The notes beneath the pieces are model-generated. The model did not search any database. It saw nothing but the letters and a program-made list of their open reading frames with translations, and was not told the origin of the DNA. This document shows, one piece after another, positions 38,501 to 53,400 of a DNA stretch of 64,000 nucleotides (position 1 is its first letter; every line of letters begins with the position of its first letter). The position numbers and the translations under genes were made by a program. Source of the DNA: Dermatophagoides farinae (taxonomy: Eukaryota > Arthropoda > Arachnida > Sarcoptiformes > Pyroglyphidae); contig NC_134680.1 of the NCBI RefSeq assembly GCF_024713945.1, forward strand, positions 3,372,001 to 3,436,000, read 5' to 3'.

Positions 38501-40872
38501 TTTACGAGAAAAAAAACTTATCAATCCTCATTCATTCATCGGTTATGCATCATGAACAATATAAAATCGATGAAGAAGAAAGAAAGAAAAACAATTTTTG
38601 CCGTTTTCGTGAATGAAAACCATAGACACACGCACGCATTCACTATATGATAAAATGGCCATTTGGCCGGTTGATATTGGGCGGTGGTTTTGATTCACAT
38701 TATTATGACAACAGAAAAAACAAAACAAAAAAATATTTCCTTTAAAATACTGGGTGATAATGATATTATTATTATCATCATCATCATCGTCTTCGCCGTC
38801 GTCGTCGTCAACATTAAGAACACAGGAACATTAGGAACGTGTCATTTTTTTGTTGACATTTTTATTTTGGGCGTAATCTACTTTTTTTCTTCGTCAACAT
38901 CATCAAAAGTTACACATGAACAAAAGAAAGTCACAAAATGTGTGTGTGTGTGTATGTTTATCATATCGTTGGTATTGTTGTTGTTGTTGTTGTGTTTCAG
39001 GTGAATGAACAACAATAAACACAAACAACAGGTGGAAAAAAAATCAACTACATTTTTTTTCACAGTAGTAGCAGTAGTAGTAATAGACCAAGACACTAAG
39101 ACACACACTTGACCTTTTTATTTGAGCTAAAACAATTTGACCATTTTTTCTTCACTAAATCATCATCTAAACAAACAAATTATGTGACTTGATTACCAAA
39201 TTCATTCAGAATATTAAGATTATATAAAGAATGAACACTTGTGAATATGAATGACCAAACAAACATCTTATGATTCACATGAAATGAATAAGTAGAGAAA
39301 AGAAAAAAAATCATCATCATCATCATCATGATTAAAACCAAAAAAAACAACAACAATAGAATCACGTAAATCAAATTTTTAAAACACTGGTAACTAAGTA
39401 CGATTCCATCTGTGTGTGTGTTTACTGTTCAATGATTTTAAACAATAAACACACACACATTACAGTATATGTCATCAGAAAGAAAAACGTTTTTTTTTCC
39501 TATTTATAAAGCTCCAAATGAAACTTATCATTACATCATCAACTGAATGGTGACAATTTCGAGCACAATCAAAAAATAATTATTATTATTATAACATGAA
39601 AACAGTAGACATGGTACACTAAGAAAATGACGAGAAAAAAAAAGTTCATATATTAATATAATCATAAAGAATCGTGAAACAAATGATTCAAAATGTATTT
39701 CGTATTCAGATGACATCATATGTATATGTGACAATGACCAATTATCATGAGCATTATTTTTTTTTATTGTATGATGATGATGATGAAAATGGATGAGCAA
39801 TTTTGATTTTGTTCATAGTTTTTTCTTTTTATTTTGCATTTCTTTCTTTTTTTCTTTCTTTTTTAAAAAAAAGAAATTGTAAATTAAATTAACCTTTTTT
39901 TTCGTTCAAGATATATTGAGATCCTTTATATATGTATACAACTAATGTGGATGACCTTTTCTCTGTTTCTATGTCTACCTCGAAGAGAATGATTCTGATT
40001 TTTTTTTCTTGCCTTATTTGAGATTGATGAGTGGTGCGTGTTAAATGATCATTTTTTTCTGTTTATTTTTCTGTAAAAATTTACGGACTACTAAATCGAT
40101 ATGATTATAATTTATAAGACAAAAAATCAAATTATCACAAGAGAAAAAAACAAACATACATTACATTGCATAGTGATATGTTATGATGTATGAATATTAT
40201 TATGTTCATTGTCAATTGTTATTCATTATTATTATTATTAGTGGAATATAAAAGATGAAAATTTATTCATTACATACACATATTGACAACACTGACAAGG
40301 ATGTTCAATGTTGTTTCGGTTATATATATTTATTGATGATGATTATTATTTAAACACAATTGATGAACAGGTGGTTGTGGTGGTTCATTTTTACCATAAT
40401 ACACGATTGTTATTGATATATGCACATAGACAAAGAAGTAGAAATCTAATAGATATTATACATTGAGGGAAAGAGAGAATCGATAATTGATTGATTGGTT
40501 TCACCATATACCAGATGCACATGAACACATATACACAAACACAAGGAGATCATATACAACAAAAAAAACCAGAAAATAAAATGCTACGCTAATGATTTTT
40601 ATTCTCTACTTAATTTAATTAATTAATCAATTCGATTCAATTTCTATTCGATTCGATTGATTGAATGGAGAAAAAATTGAATCGGATGAATAATCATCAT
40701 TCGTGGAAACCGGATCTCTTCAGATACAAATGTTTGAATGATTCATCATGCCGCAACGAAAAAAAACAGAAATTGTTTTTTAATTTTTGTTTTCTCTTTT
40801 TCTTTTATTTTGTTAATTAATTGAAATTAAATTAATTATAACAACAAAAAAAATAATGATGGAAAACATCCT

Positions 40873-40913
40873 GGACAACGATTAGACCTCCCTTTGGGCA
40901 GGAAACGTTTGTC
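40873..40913. other. GC-rich two-stem hairpin candidate
   Basis: Outer arms GACAACG (40874-40880) and CGTTTGTC (40906-40913), and inner CCTCCC/GGGCAGG closing on TTT, lie in a locally GC-rich island. The outer pairing needs one bulged base and the inner one too. No known RNA family recognised. Confidence 0.3.
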
Positions 40914-43525
40914 AATGCAAAAATTTAATTCAAATTTAAAAATATATTCCATTCTGATCATTGAAATTGTTTTCTCTCTCTCTCACTCAGATTAGAAAAG
41001 GTTCCAAATCATCACCACACAATAAAATGTGATTGCACATTGCACATTGATTAGCAAAAAAAAAAAAAAACATCATAGAATCATCATATTTAACCGTATC
41101 GAGGTCATCATAAGTTTATTGTTTGGCAAAAGAAAAAGAATGTCAAAATTTTTTTTTTCACAAAAAAACAGCATAGACAATGGTCATTCAAAACGATTCA
41201 AAACGCTTTGTTTATTGTTGCCTATCTATTCGAATTATATCTACTTGTAATATTATTGATTCTCTCACCAGAAACCGAAATTTAATTCATAGCTAAAATT
41301 TTTTCTTTCTCTCTCTCTCTCTCTCTTCCCATTTATGAATAATACACAATTACCTAAAAAAAATATATAATGGTATGAACCTTGACCTTACACCTTATGT
41401 TGATTGACTGACTGACTGACCGACTTTGACCAGCAATCGACCATGAATTTTTCGAAAAAATTGTTCAATAATTCAATAGGAATCAATAATCATCATTATC
41501 ATTATTATTATTTTGCAATAATCAATTTTCAATACATGAAAAATTTCAAAAAATGGTCATGTTTTTTTTGCACAGAAAAAAAGCTTTATAACCTAATAAT
41601 TTATTATTTTTATCACCTATTCTCTCTAATCATCTATGTCTGGTTGACTTGTATTGGGTTGATGTGTGTGTGTGTGTCGATCAAGTATGTGTTCACTGAT
41701 CATAACTGATGACATCTTGTCAATCATGTCAAATCAATATGGACACACGCCTACTGATTGATTGTAATTCTAAAATAATAATAACGATGACAGAGAAGAA
41801 GAAGGAAACCATTTCAAATTGACATTCATTCATTGATTTTGGAATTCTGTCGTCTTTTTGAAATAAATATTTTTCGAAAAAAAAAATTTAATTTAGTTAG
41901 ATTTGAACAATGTATCCATAATAATGATCAATCAATGAAAATATTAAAATTCAAACAAATCTCATCAATCACATACACACACACACTCAATGAAATGTCT
42001 TAATTAATACAAATAGAGAGGGAGAGAGAGAGAAAAGACAAAAGATTCATCCATAACGCACGCCAATTTTTTCGGATAAACAAAAAAAAAAATTCAAATA
42101 AATTTCGATTGTGAAAACCAGCAAAAAAAAAAATGAAACAATCCAATCGATCACGATTCAACATTCAAGCATCTGTGATCATCAATCGAATATTGGTAAA
42201 TAATAAAAAAAATTGATCATATGGCACACACACACACAAACACAGAGATACTGAAAAACAAAACAAACACCATCTGATCAATAATCTCTCTTTAAATCAA
42301 CTATAAAACGATTGATGCGAATAATTTTTATTCTATTTGCAACAGCCACATTCTATTTGTGCGTGTGATTTACCTGTGTTCGATTGTATCATTAAAAAAA
42401 ATAGGAAAAAATTGAACGTGATCAATAATTACATGCCAGTGAACATCATCATCATCATCATTATCATTATTATTATACAGGATTCAGCTTGAATGATTAT
42501 GATGATTATTCACCGATGCCACACACACTCAACCAAAATATTACATACACCTGTTTGGATTATGATAACATTTAATGGAAAGATAATCATTGTGAATTTA
42601 GTGATTTGAATTTTAAAAAATTTTTCCACATTCAATTGTCCACAAGAGTCGTATGAACTATACATTCAGGTGTCTAGTGTGTGTGTGTGTGTGTGTAAGC
42701 TAATTTTATGGGCGTCATATTGTAATAATAATACTACGAATTGAATTGAATGGAACAAAACCTTAAAATTAAAATCCAATTCAATTTGGTTTTGTATTTT
42801 TTTCAATTTTGTTAAATTGAATCGTGGGAAACTTTGAAAATTAAAAAAAAAAATGTAGTTAACTTACATTTAATATTTCTCTTTTTTTCGAATAATCGAT
42901 GATTATTGTTGTTATTATGATTGTTTGATGCAATATCGATGAAATAAAATGAGATGATATTTTTTTTCTATCTTGCAATCAAAATACGGAATCAAAGAAT
43001 GCAAATGTCACACAAATGTATAACATAGGAACTGGAATATGAATCAAAGTTTTTTTTATATTCAAGGCTGAATCAAACACACAATTCATCAATGTTGAGA
43101 TCAAATGAAAAATTTTTAAAAGTTAATTTATAATAAAATCAGTCGTTCATGATTAATAATCGGGTGAGGAAGATAATCTTAACAATCAATGATCAATCGA
43201 TATAAAGTCAAGTTTTTTTTTCAGTGTGTAATCAATTCAAACACATATGGTTATATGATGATCATATATGTAGATCGGTGATTTGATTTCGTTATATTCT
43301 TCAACAAGCATCATTCATAACACAATTCAAGTGTGTATGTGTGTGTGTGTGTGTATGTGTTACCATAACAAAAGAGCAATCATTTATGAATAACAACCTG
43401 GAAACGACGTTAATAACAAACCGACAAACTACTACACCATCAACAACAACAAAAAAAAATTGAGAACTAAACACAAAACCAAATCAACATGTCAAAATAT
43501 GTGTGTGTGTGTATGTTTGTGGTTA

Positions 43526-43553
43526 TGTGATGATGATGATGATGATGATGATG
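43526..43553. repeat. (GAT)n microsatellite
   Basis: About nine tandem GAT units, one of many such tracts in the window. Confidence 0.85.
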
Positions 43554-44226
43554 AAAAAAAAAGAAAACAAAACCAATTTTAGTGAAAAAGAGAAAACCAA
43601 TGTTCATCATAGAGTATAAGGTAAGTATATATATTTTTGGGATGGACTTCAATGAATAAATGCTTACGCCTTATGTGTGCTTTGCACACACATATTCATA
43701 CACATTGGTTAAACATTCATGTTACAATAACAACAACAACATTCTCTCACCAAGTGTTTTGTGTGCACATTGTATTTTATTTTATTTTATCATCATCATC
43801 ATTACCTTAAATACGATTGGTTATAATATAATTGTAATGGGAAGGGCAAATTTACAAATGCACATATATATACATTGTGTGTGACATATATTGCTCAAAT
43901 CGAATTCAATCATTCGATTCGATTCGATCATTCGTCGTAATTCATATCAATCAATCATTCAATCAATTGAACTGATAAGAAGAACATTTTCCATATTACC
44001 TGTATTTTTTTTTGTTTCTTTCACCTTCTTCACACCAACATATACATTTATTAAACACTAAAGATAATATATCATTGAAATTGAATTGATGATGTAATTT
44101 TTTGTTAAAAGAATCAAAAGAGGGAGAGGAAGAAAGAGACTTACATTTGATACGCAGGTGTGTGTGCGCGCGATTATTTGATTTCAAAGTTTGAGCATTT
44201 TCATTCTAATATTTAAATGTATCAAA

Positions 44227-44379
<153 letters not shown>

Positions 44380-46252
44380 TAGGCGGAGCTTGATTTACGT
44401 TTTTCTCATCTCATCTTTCTTCTGAATTTTCTGTCTGTCATTTTATTATTATTGTAATATATCACAAGCATTTTGACAAAATGACATTTGTATTTCAAAA
44501 TTGTTATGGTAACCATATTTGACATGTATATTACAAACACATACACACACACACACTGTCACAATAAACTAATCAATCGATTTCTTGAGGGAAATCAAGA
44601 AATCAAATTTCAAGTTATTGGAAATTCGATTAAAAATGTTTGGCAATTGTGTAGATGAAGGATTTGATTGTGATTCAATCATACAAGCTAAACCGATTTA
44701 AATTCAATTTTTTTCGAATCTGTAAATTCAATGTTCGTAGAACAATTTGAAACAAATGTTCAGATGATGATTGGATTGAATTGATCGATCGATTAGTATT
44801 TGAAAGAAAAAAAAATAAGAAAACAATTGTTGTTATCGAAAAAGTAATATTTTTGACAAAAAAAAATGAAAAAAAAAACATTTTCATCTATTGGAAATTG
44901 GAAAATGATTGACAAGATAAGAAAAGAAAGCTTTCTTCATTTTTTTTTCTCAACCCCCCACTCCCACCGGAAAAAATCAATTAATTGCCATAAATCATCA
45001 TCATCATTTTGAATTTTCAAAATAATGATGATGATGATTTGGCTCAATTCTGAATATACACAACAATTAATGGCCGGAATCGATATCGAGAATCTACAAA
45101 GGAAACAATCCAATCATATAGTGGTCAATAATGATATAAAAAAAGAGAAAAATTTAAAATTTGACAATTCATTCATGGGAATCAATTGATATTTAAATAT
45201 GGATGAACGACAAAGCAACAAATCGACACCATCATGACATAACGGAATAATCATAATCAACATGTCATGTCATCGTTGTCATCAATATCATTTCCGTTTG
45301 CTTGTTTTTTCCTTTTTTTAGCTGTTCTAAAGATGAAATATAAAATAATTTTTATCGATGACCGATAATGAGAAATCGATGATGATGATGATGATGAGTA
45401 AGCAAATCATTTATGGACCAACGTTATCATTCGATCTGACCTGATCACAGATGATTCTCACGAAAAAACATTAACCGAATTTTCTGCCAAAGATGAGAAA
45501 AAATTAACCTGAAAAAAGACACAAGGAAAAACAAGTTCAATTTGTAAATGATTTTTTGAATATATTATTTCGATACTATAAATACAAAAATCTGGCTAAA
45601 GATGACAAAGGAAAAATAGTTTTTCACTTAATTTTTTTTTGGGGGGGATAGAGGATGAATTCAAGTCAAATGTTAGCTAGATACATGATAATGATGATGA
45701 TGATGACACGATAAAAATAACAACAACAATAACAACAACAGTAATGATAATAATAATGAACTATGAACCAATGGCTAAACAGTTTTTTTTTGATATTTTG
45801 ATATCATTCAACTCGTTCAAAAAGGTCAAAGGTGTTGAAATATATGTTGTTCAATGATGATGGTGTGATCATAATTGCCAACAACAACAAGAAAAAAAAA
45901 CCGCCCGATTAAGTCAAAGCCAGTCGATAATGATAAGTGTAATGGTCACCGTGTGTCATTAGGTTGAACGCGTGACCATTAACCATCATCATCAGAATAT
46001 GAAAAAGCTAATCAGTCAATCAATCAATCAGAAGTTAATCAAAAAGAAAAAAACAACAAATTCTTTTTCGCCTCTAAAATAAAGTCACTGTTAAATGGTA
46101 ATGATAATTATCATTATTGATGATGAGTACTGCGACCCCAAGCTACAGACATAGGTGATAATTGGACAATGAATATTCGGATTTTCAAATAGAAAAAAAA
46201 AGAAAAAAATCGTGAACACAATTGATGATCAACATAAATTATTGGTAAGAAT

Positions 46253-46297
46253 GTAAGCATTCATGACTGATCATGGACCAATGTCGTGAATGCTTAC
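46253..46297. repeat. Hairpin with 15-bp arms and 15-nt loop
   Basis: GTAAGCATTCATGAC at 46253-46267 pairs fully with GTCGTGAATGCTTAC at 46283-46297, with one G-T wobble as RNA. The arm sequence is not a simple repeat. It is followed by a smaller ACACACAT/ATTGTGTGT hairpin. Shorter than a usual animal pre-miRNA stem; function unknown. Confidence 0.7.
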
Positions 46298-47850
46298 AGT
46301 AGTAGACACACATGATTGTGTGTATCGATCAAATGATAGATTGATTGATCATTTTTGGATGAGATTTTTTTTAGAATTTTTGCCATTCATTTGGATTTTC
46401 AAAAATTTTTAGAAAAAATCCCAAACCCAAATGATGATGATGATTATGATTATTACAATGACACGCAAACCTTATAGTTACACATGTGATAATTAGAATA
46501 ATACTAAATGATGATAATGATCAAAAACAAGTAGCCATCATTCACTAACAAAAAACTCTAGATCCTAGGGTCGCCGAACCAAAAAAAAGTCAAAGGTGTT
46601 AGGTTGTGAAAATCAAAAAAAAAAAATCTAGCCACCAATTCGAATGTCAAATAATAATTATTATCTGAGGAATGATACTTGATTCGCCATTGTTGTCGTC
46701 AAAAGTCTACAGTCTAGACACACAAAGATCAAATATACTTACAAATTGTACAGAAAAAACAAACCGAAAATTGATGGCCACAACAACAACAACAACAAAA
46801 AAAAACAGAAGAAAATAGATTGATGTCCAGGTGGTTGTGATGGTAGCCACGTTCTACCAAAATTTGATGATAATAATAATTATTATCAGCTCTAATTAAT
46901 CACCTTCAGGTGTGTTGACCACAAATTGTGAATTTGATCAACTTAAAATTGATATGTGTGTGTTTGTGTAAAAAAAACAGAAGCATAATAACAATTTTGG
47001 TTGGCTAGATAAGTAGGTGGATAACCGAAAAAAAAGGTGTGAATAATAGTAATAATTAACAACAACAACAACAAAAAACTGGCTACCGATTTTCATTGAT
47101 TATAATCATTTCAACAACAATAACAATAACCAAACACCAAACAAAAAATGATGAATGGGGCCTTAAACCTATTTGCGAAAAAAATAGCACAATGTTTTGT
47201 TGTTTTTTTTAATAATAATAACGATGATGATGATGATTATCATCTGATATGATCGATACAATAACAAAATTTTTTTGCCAACTGTAATGTTTTGTTGAAA
47301 AATATGCTAATCATTGATGTATGGATGTTTCATATAGATTGATTTTAGCGGTACGGTAAGAACTTTTTTATTATTACAAGGGGTTTTTATTGATTGTTTT
47401 GTTGAATTTCATGATTTTCTGATCTGATCAAACACCGACGAAGACGGTGTTAATTGATTTTCAATCTTTATCCAAAATCTTTTTCTTGTACATCTTGTTC
47501 TTGTTGATATTATCGAAATTTTTTCTTTTATTTTTCGATATTTTTTCTTTTCGTTATTATTATTTTTTTCGCTCTACTTCTTTTCTTTTTTTTTCTTCTT
47601 CTTATCAATTTAGTTTTTTTCAATTTTAATTCTGTCCAATCAAACAAAGAAACAAAAATTTCATCAATGAAAAAAATGATTAGGGAGTCAAATCATCAGA
47701 ACAGAAAATTATTAGCTGTTTTTTTAAATTTTTAATTAATTTACATTCACAAATTTCTATTTTTTTTCTTTCCGGAATTTTCTGGTTTCATGATTTCATT
47801 TTATTATCACCTAATAGTTTGTAGTATTAATTTATGTCAAATGTCATGTG

Positions 47851-47900
47851 CGTGTGTGTGTGTGTGTGTGTGTATGTGTGTGTGTGTGTGTATGTGTGTG
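47851..47900. repeat. Interrupted (GT)n microsatellite
   Basis: GT units interrupted by TATG, about 50 bp, in intergenic DNA. Confidence 0.85.
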
Positions 47901-50228
47901 TTGAGAAAAAGAACAGAAACAAAAATTCATTCAATTTCAAGGTGTTGTCTCTGTTTTTTGTTTTTTTAAATTAATATTATGAAACGAAAAATTTCAATTT
48001 AAATTTAAAAATCAAGGATCAAGGATGAAAAAGCAAAAAAAAAAGAAAGAAAGAAATGATCATCGTTCCATATCGAGAATCGAATAATAATAATATGACC
48101 AAAACAAAAAAAAATTTACAGTCACAATATGACAATATTGGTTAAACGTTACAAACAGTACAAAAAAAAACAATAATTAGTTGCTCCAATTTCGTGACAT
48201 ACCGTTACATTATACGTAAACACAGACACATTCATTGATTCATTACAATAATGATATTATCGAGAATATGCAATAAAAAAAACTTGCCAATCATTTTTAT
48301 CAGTTTTGTTTTGTTCATCAAAATAAAATCGTGAAACTTTTTATTAATATTATCACAAATGACGATGACATGACCACAATAATGGATGATGACAATAGAG
48401 AAAAAAAAATCTTTATTTTTTTAGGTTTTTTTTAAAAAAAAAAAAATATTTTGTCACAAAATTTAAGAAAAAAAAATGATGATATCAATATCTAATGACG
48501 ACAATAAAATAAATGTTCATATTTGCAAATGACCATTCGTAGATAACGTAATAATTAAGAACATCATGAAATAACGATCCAAAATAAATGATAAGTTTTC
48601 TTCTTTTTTTTCTCTCACTTTATTCGTACTCGTTATTTTTATTTCTTTTGAACACAAATGATGAACATTAAATGGTTCGAAGACACGATCAGTTTATTTT
48701 TATGGAGCAAATTCGAGTTATATTTTTGTAGACGAACGAAAGAAAAAAACCTTTTTTCTCTTTGTCGATATTGATGATGATGATGACGACAAAACAAAGT
48801 CGTTGAAATATTTTCTGAAGACAACAACAACGACGACGATGACGACGAAGATGATGATGATGACCATTTGGCATGACTTTGCGTGACCAAAATCAAAAAA
48901 AAAAAATAAAAAAAATACCTGGTTGATGAAGATGATGATGAATGTCAGCCAATGAATATATGATGATTATGATGATGATGATAAGAAGTCGACATAAATC
49001 GAAACCAATTCGAAATAGGATCGACGATGACGACGTCAATGATGATGATGATGAAGAATGAAAATGGTCGACCATTTTCAAAGATGATAATGATGACCAT
49101 CATCATCATCATGAAGATGAACGAACAAAATGGCCCCCGAATAAATAAGAACACGCGTGTGTGCTCGCTTATTATTTTACAGTATCTTGAACAATGACAT
49201 AAACAAAATTGTATAAAAATGATTAAAATTTTGAGTCGTAGCAAACCCAAAAAAAAAATTCGACCAACCAATCTACAAAACCAATTCATTTCAATGAAGA
49301 ATTATTTGTTGTTGTCTATTTTTTTTTGCGTTACACACTAAAATTTACAACAACAAATGTGTGTGTGTATGTGTTTGAGCCTTTAATTGAAGCTTTAGCA
49401 TTTGAATTCAAATAATAATAATAAAATTGGACACGAAGAATCATATCATCCGAATAATCGTAATTATCATCATCATCATCATCGTTGTCGAATGATTGGA
49501 TGATCATCCGGATGATGATTATGATGAAATGATGACCGCCACATATTACATTGATTTTCTAATAAACATCACACAAACACCACAACATTATCAAATTGGC
49601 CTAATTTGTTTTCGTTTATATTATAATATAATAATAATTTCATAACAAATGACAAGCGTCAAAGACTTGAAAAAATTGTCTTGTCGAATAAGAGTGAGAG
49701 AGAGAAATCGGAAAAATACTGAATTTCCTAATATCAGGATAATTTTTTTTGTATGCTATCAATACGGCCAAAAAAACGAATTGATGATGATTACCATTGA
49801 TGATGGCATGATGATAAGAAGAAGAAGAAAAAATGACTAGTCATCATCAATGGTGATGAGGATGATGATCATCATCATTATTAACATCAATTCGTTTGTT
49901 CGTTCAATTAACACACACACACACACATATCTTCAAACAGGTGTCAAAATAAATGCCATTCGAAAACAATCGAAAATGTTTTTGTTTTTTTTTTTCTTTT
50001 TTTGGTCATTGATAATACTTGTCAATGGTTATTATTATTTGTCTTGATCATCTAAAACAAATTTCTTTTTGAAATACATCAATGAATGAATGATGATCAA
50101 TTATAAACTTGTTGTTGACACCATAATCATAATATAAGGATGATGATTGAGATGATGAATGATTTCGTGATGATAATAATAATAATAATGACTGTCAGCC
50201 TGTTCAATAATCTTATATTCGATTCATT

Positions 50229-50248
50229 TTTATTGAAATTAATTTATT
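50229..50248 (-). promoter_or_regulatory. Candidate polyadenylation signals of the serine protease gene
   Basis: Two AATAAA hexamers on the minus strand (50229-50234 and 50243-50248), about 240-260 bp past the stop codon at 50490. Fits position only. Confidence 0.35.
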
Positions 50249-50489
50249 AACTTTAAAGAAAATTTGAATAATCATACATAATTATTGGTATGGTTTTTGA
50301 ACAGAAAAATGTAATCGACATAAAATATTTGTGTGTTTTATATGACTAGATTCTGTCAATGATCAATAGATGCTTTCGGTGTGTTTGTATGCATGTCGAT
50401 TCTATATGAGAAATTCATTGCAAAATAATAATTATAAAAAAAATGAAATTCTCATCAAAAAAATTATGAACTTTATGACTTTTTATGCT

Positions 50490-53400
50490 CTATCTACTCC
50501 AACCTAGATCTGGATCTTCATCCGGATTTGGTTCTATTTCGGATACATTATCCGGATATAATATAGATTGATCATAATCCATATCATGATCATTCAATGA
50601 TGGATGATGATAATGATAATTATCTAATTTTGTTTCATAATTATAAATATGATTATTATGTGTTTGTGGATAATGTGGATGATAAGAATTTGATTTGATT
50701 ATCGATGGTGATATGAAAGAAGATGAGGAAAGGTTATTTGAATCACTATTATTATCATTATTATATTGTTGTTGTCGAACTTTTTCCTCTTCATAATGAT
50801 TAATATTCAATTCGATCCAATCTAAATATGATTCAACACGTGTATAGATTCCTGGTAATTTTGGTAGAGCACAACCTGTGTAAATATTTTTGAAAATTTG
50901 AGTAAAGTGAATGAAAGAAATCAATTCTTAGTCTTACCAATTCCAGCCGATACAATACCAACAATACGATACTGTTCCATCATACGATGATTAATAGAAT
51001 CGTATGTAAGTAAACGTTCCAACATTGGACCACCAGAATCGCCCTTTAATAGTGAATATAAAATTATTAGTTATTGAAAATCTTACACTTTCAATAGAAA
51101 ACACTTACACGGCAAGCATCTTTACCACCTTCATAAAGGCCGGCACAGAATTGTCGTTCAATCAATTGTATTGGCCGTGAACGGCTTGCATACCAACGTT
51201 CACATGTAAAACGATCAATAAATGGCAGTTCAACTTTTCGTAACTGTAATAGATCATCTGAATCTAATACAGGATTCATTATTGTCCAACGGCCATCATT
51301 ATCATTATCGATATACATGTTATTGTTGTTGTTTGTATGACCAGTATTATTATTACGCATACGATTCCATTGTTCAACAAAATCATCGGCCAATGTATGA
51401 TGATGTGATTGTGTTGATTGATCCATTGTTGCACTTGAACCGGTACCGGATAAATCACCATGACGTTCAACTGAACCCCAACCGACAACGATTCCGGTTG
51501 AATGATGATGATGATGATCCAATGATGATGATGATGGTATCAAACTTGGTGAAACCGCTGCAGCACGATAACCACGTCGATGACTTAATTTTAAATTCTG
51601 ATCAACATCATCATCATCATCAACATTATTAATCGATGTTGTTGTTGATGATGATGATGATGGAATATTCATTTCATTCATCAAGTCATCTAAATCATGA
51701 TGATGATAATTTGGCTGTCCATTCATCATTGATGATGATGTTGTGATTAGATGATTTTGATTGTATATAGATGTAGCCATCGATATTGTTGGTAGACAAA
51801 CTGGTGATATATTTTCATTATAAATTAACTTCTCACTAAGCCTATATATAATGGTGATAGTGTGATTATGGAGAATGAATAAACAAATGAATAAAATTAA
51901 TGATAATTTTATACAGTCTTGAAAATGAAATGTACTCAGACAAATGAATGAATATGTCACCTGTCAAAAAAAAGCTTCGATAATTTTCGACAATTTAAAT
52001 TGAAATTAATAAATCAAATTGTCGTTTAAATTGTCTAGAAAGAGAGAAATTTACTAATCATCATCATCATTTTAAATAGACAATGATGCTATCTCATTAT
52101 TATTGAATGAATTCAAAATAAAAATTGAATTAAATTAAATTGAATTGAAAAAAAAACCAAAGATAATGTCAAAATAAGTGAGCCTCGTTTTTCAAATCAA
52201 ATTTTTTTGCGAAAAAAAACGCGTTGGTAGGTTTGAAGAGAAGGTGTGTTCAAGGATATATTAATTGTTCAATCTTATTCGATTTTTTTCAAATGATATT
52301 CAAGATAAAATGCAAAAACAAAAAATCCAGGCCTCCACCACCATCATCATCATTGGCAATTAATTAACACCTCTCTCTCCGATGAAGAGAAAAGAAGAAA
52401 AAAAAATGGGATAGGAACCCAAGAAGATAATTGAAAAAACGGCAAAAGATGAAGTGTATTGATTGGTGTGGCCAACAATAATCAACAACGAAAGAAAGAA
52501 AAAACACAAAAATCGACCTGAATGACCTCTGAATAAGTAATTTAATCTGATGATGTTTCTTCCCTACCTTCATTTGGATTATTCATCTTACTGAATTGAT
52601 TATTATAAACAACTATAGTGATAATTAATTAGCTGTATTCTGACTTTGATGATGTACAAAAAATGTTTGAGTGGTTGTGGAGTTTTTGTATGGATAACGA
52701 AAAAATGATGTAAATTTCGGTGAACAACACTAAAACAAACAAACAAATAAATGATTAATGATCCAGAGAAATCATTTTTTCTGTTCCTTCGTCACTGGCA
52801 TTGTATATCATTTCCAGTTTCAGATGTATTCGAGTGGTATAAGCGCACACAGAAGCGAAATGAAAAAATAATTTTCATCAATCAATACAGGTGTTTTTGG
52901 TACTACTGATTGCAATATGACAAGAGACTCATTTCATTTTGTTGAAATTTCGATTGTCAATCGATAATGAATTAATTGTCGAATAAATCATATAATTTTG
53001 AGTGGTTATACATACTTGATTAATGCAATATCATTACGAAAAAATTCGGTACGAGTAAAATTTTCATGTACAATCAATTGTTCAATTTTGACTAATCGAA
53101 GATTTTGATTCGAATGTTTTTTATGCATAGATGATCCATGTTTTTCCAATCCATCCGATGATGATGAATTTGAATTCGATGATTCTTTATGGCTACTATT
53201 CATATCCATCGATGAAATATGATGATGATATGTATTAAGATTATCTGAATTATCATTATTTTCATCTTCATTTGTATCTTCAACAACAATGATTAGATCA
53301 TCCGTATTAATTGGCCTATGATGATGATGATGAACATCGTCATCATCTTCATCATCATCAACAACATTGAAATATTCTTTTGTTCGGTTTTCTTTCAATA

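Noticed and set aside
49120-49180. Hairpin around ACGCGT with AATAAATAAG/CTTATTATTT arms
   Set aside because: Arms mismatch and are AT-rich; no better than chance in this composition.
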